DNA from: an uncultured Ruminococcus sp.
GTDB taxonomy: Bacteria > Bacillota > Clostridia > Oscillospirales > Acutalibacteraceae
DNA: 12,677 nucleotides
Direction of reading: 5' to 3'
Assembly (NCBI GenBank): GCA_902767285.1
Contig: CACXHC010000275.1
Span: 1-12,677 of the forward strand
The position numbers and the translations under genes are program-made. Under the pieces are notes generated by a model. It made no database searches. It saw nothing but the letters and a program-made list of their open reading frames with translations, and was not told where the DNA came from. This document shows, in pieces, positions 12,669 to 12,677 of the stretch. How positions within the stretch are numbered: the stretch's first letter is position 1; the number at the start of each line of letters is the position of its first letter.

Positions 12669-12677
12669 ACCAACTGC

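Larger units (their letters stand above)
12302..12677. other. Non-coding region after tRNA-Arg, rich in inverted repeats
   Basis: No credible gene is seen in these 376 bases on either strand. Open frames are short, lack ribosome sites and run through hairpins. The region holds a GC-rich hairpin (12320-12342), two inverted copies of a T/A-rich repeat (12356-12391 and 12559-12631), an imperfect 16-base direct repeat (12305-12320 and 12396-12411), a strong bidirectional terminator (12474-12512), and a possible minus-strand promoter (12640-12668). The last 9 bases show nothing recognisable. Confidence 0.7.

Overview
The window is a housekeeping locus: the 3' part of the S10 ribosomal-protein cluster followed by the spc and alpha clusters, all on the + strand, then a tRNA-Arg gene and about 375 bases of non-coding, repeat-bearing sequence. 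The organism is most likely a Gram-positive anaerobe of the class Clostridia, probably near Oscillospiraceae/Ruminococcaceae. Support: the order secY-adk-map-(KOW protein)-infA-rpmJ-rpsM-rpsK-rpsD-rpoA-rplQ; the zinc-type S14, L36, L24 and adenylate kinase; a zinc-free S4 beginning [13 protein letters not shown]; strong AAGGAGG ribosome sites; and moderately A+T-rich DNA. The family-level placement is inference from protein style, not from a search.

Layout. 1-1572: rpsC (5' end missing), rplP, rpmC, rpsQ. A 93-nt gap follows, and then 1666-5676: rplN, rplX, rplE, rpsZ, rpsH, rplF, rplR, rpsE, rpmD, rplO. 5677-8902: secY, adk, map, a small KOW-domain gene and infA. 9007-12173: rpmJ, rpsM, rpsK, rpsD, rpoA, rplQ. 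Genes overlap by one base or sit within about 30 nt of each other, except for five wider spacers: before rplN, on both sides of rpmJ, before rpoA, and 56 nt before rplQ. These are the places where internal promoters or RNA-level control are plausible. 12230-12301: tRNA-Arg(CCG). 12302-12677: no gene, but two inverted copies of a T/A-rich repeat, a G/C-rich hairpin and a strong bidirectional terminator.

How the genes work together: they supply ribosomal proteins of both subunits, the translocon channel SecY, adenylate kinase for nucleotide balance, methionine aminopeptidase for N-terminal maturation, initiation factor IF-1 and the RNA polymerase alpha subunit. This is the usual coupling of translation, secretion and transcription capacity.

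I see no defence system, mobile gene or other plainly new system. The observations most worth a second look are: an Asn/Arg-rich insertion in ribosomal protein S3 encoded by a 9-base tandem repeat; a little-characterised KOW protein inside the operon; structured spacers before rpsM and rpoA; a promoter-like sequence overlapping the rpmJ start; and the repeat pair with a possible minus-strand small RNA after the tRNA.
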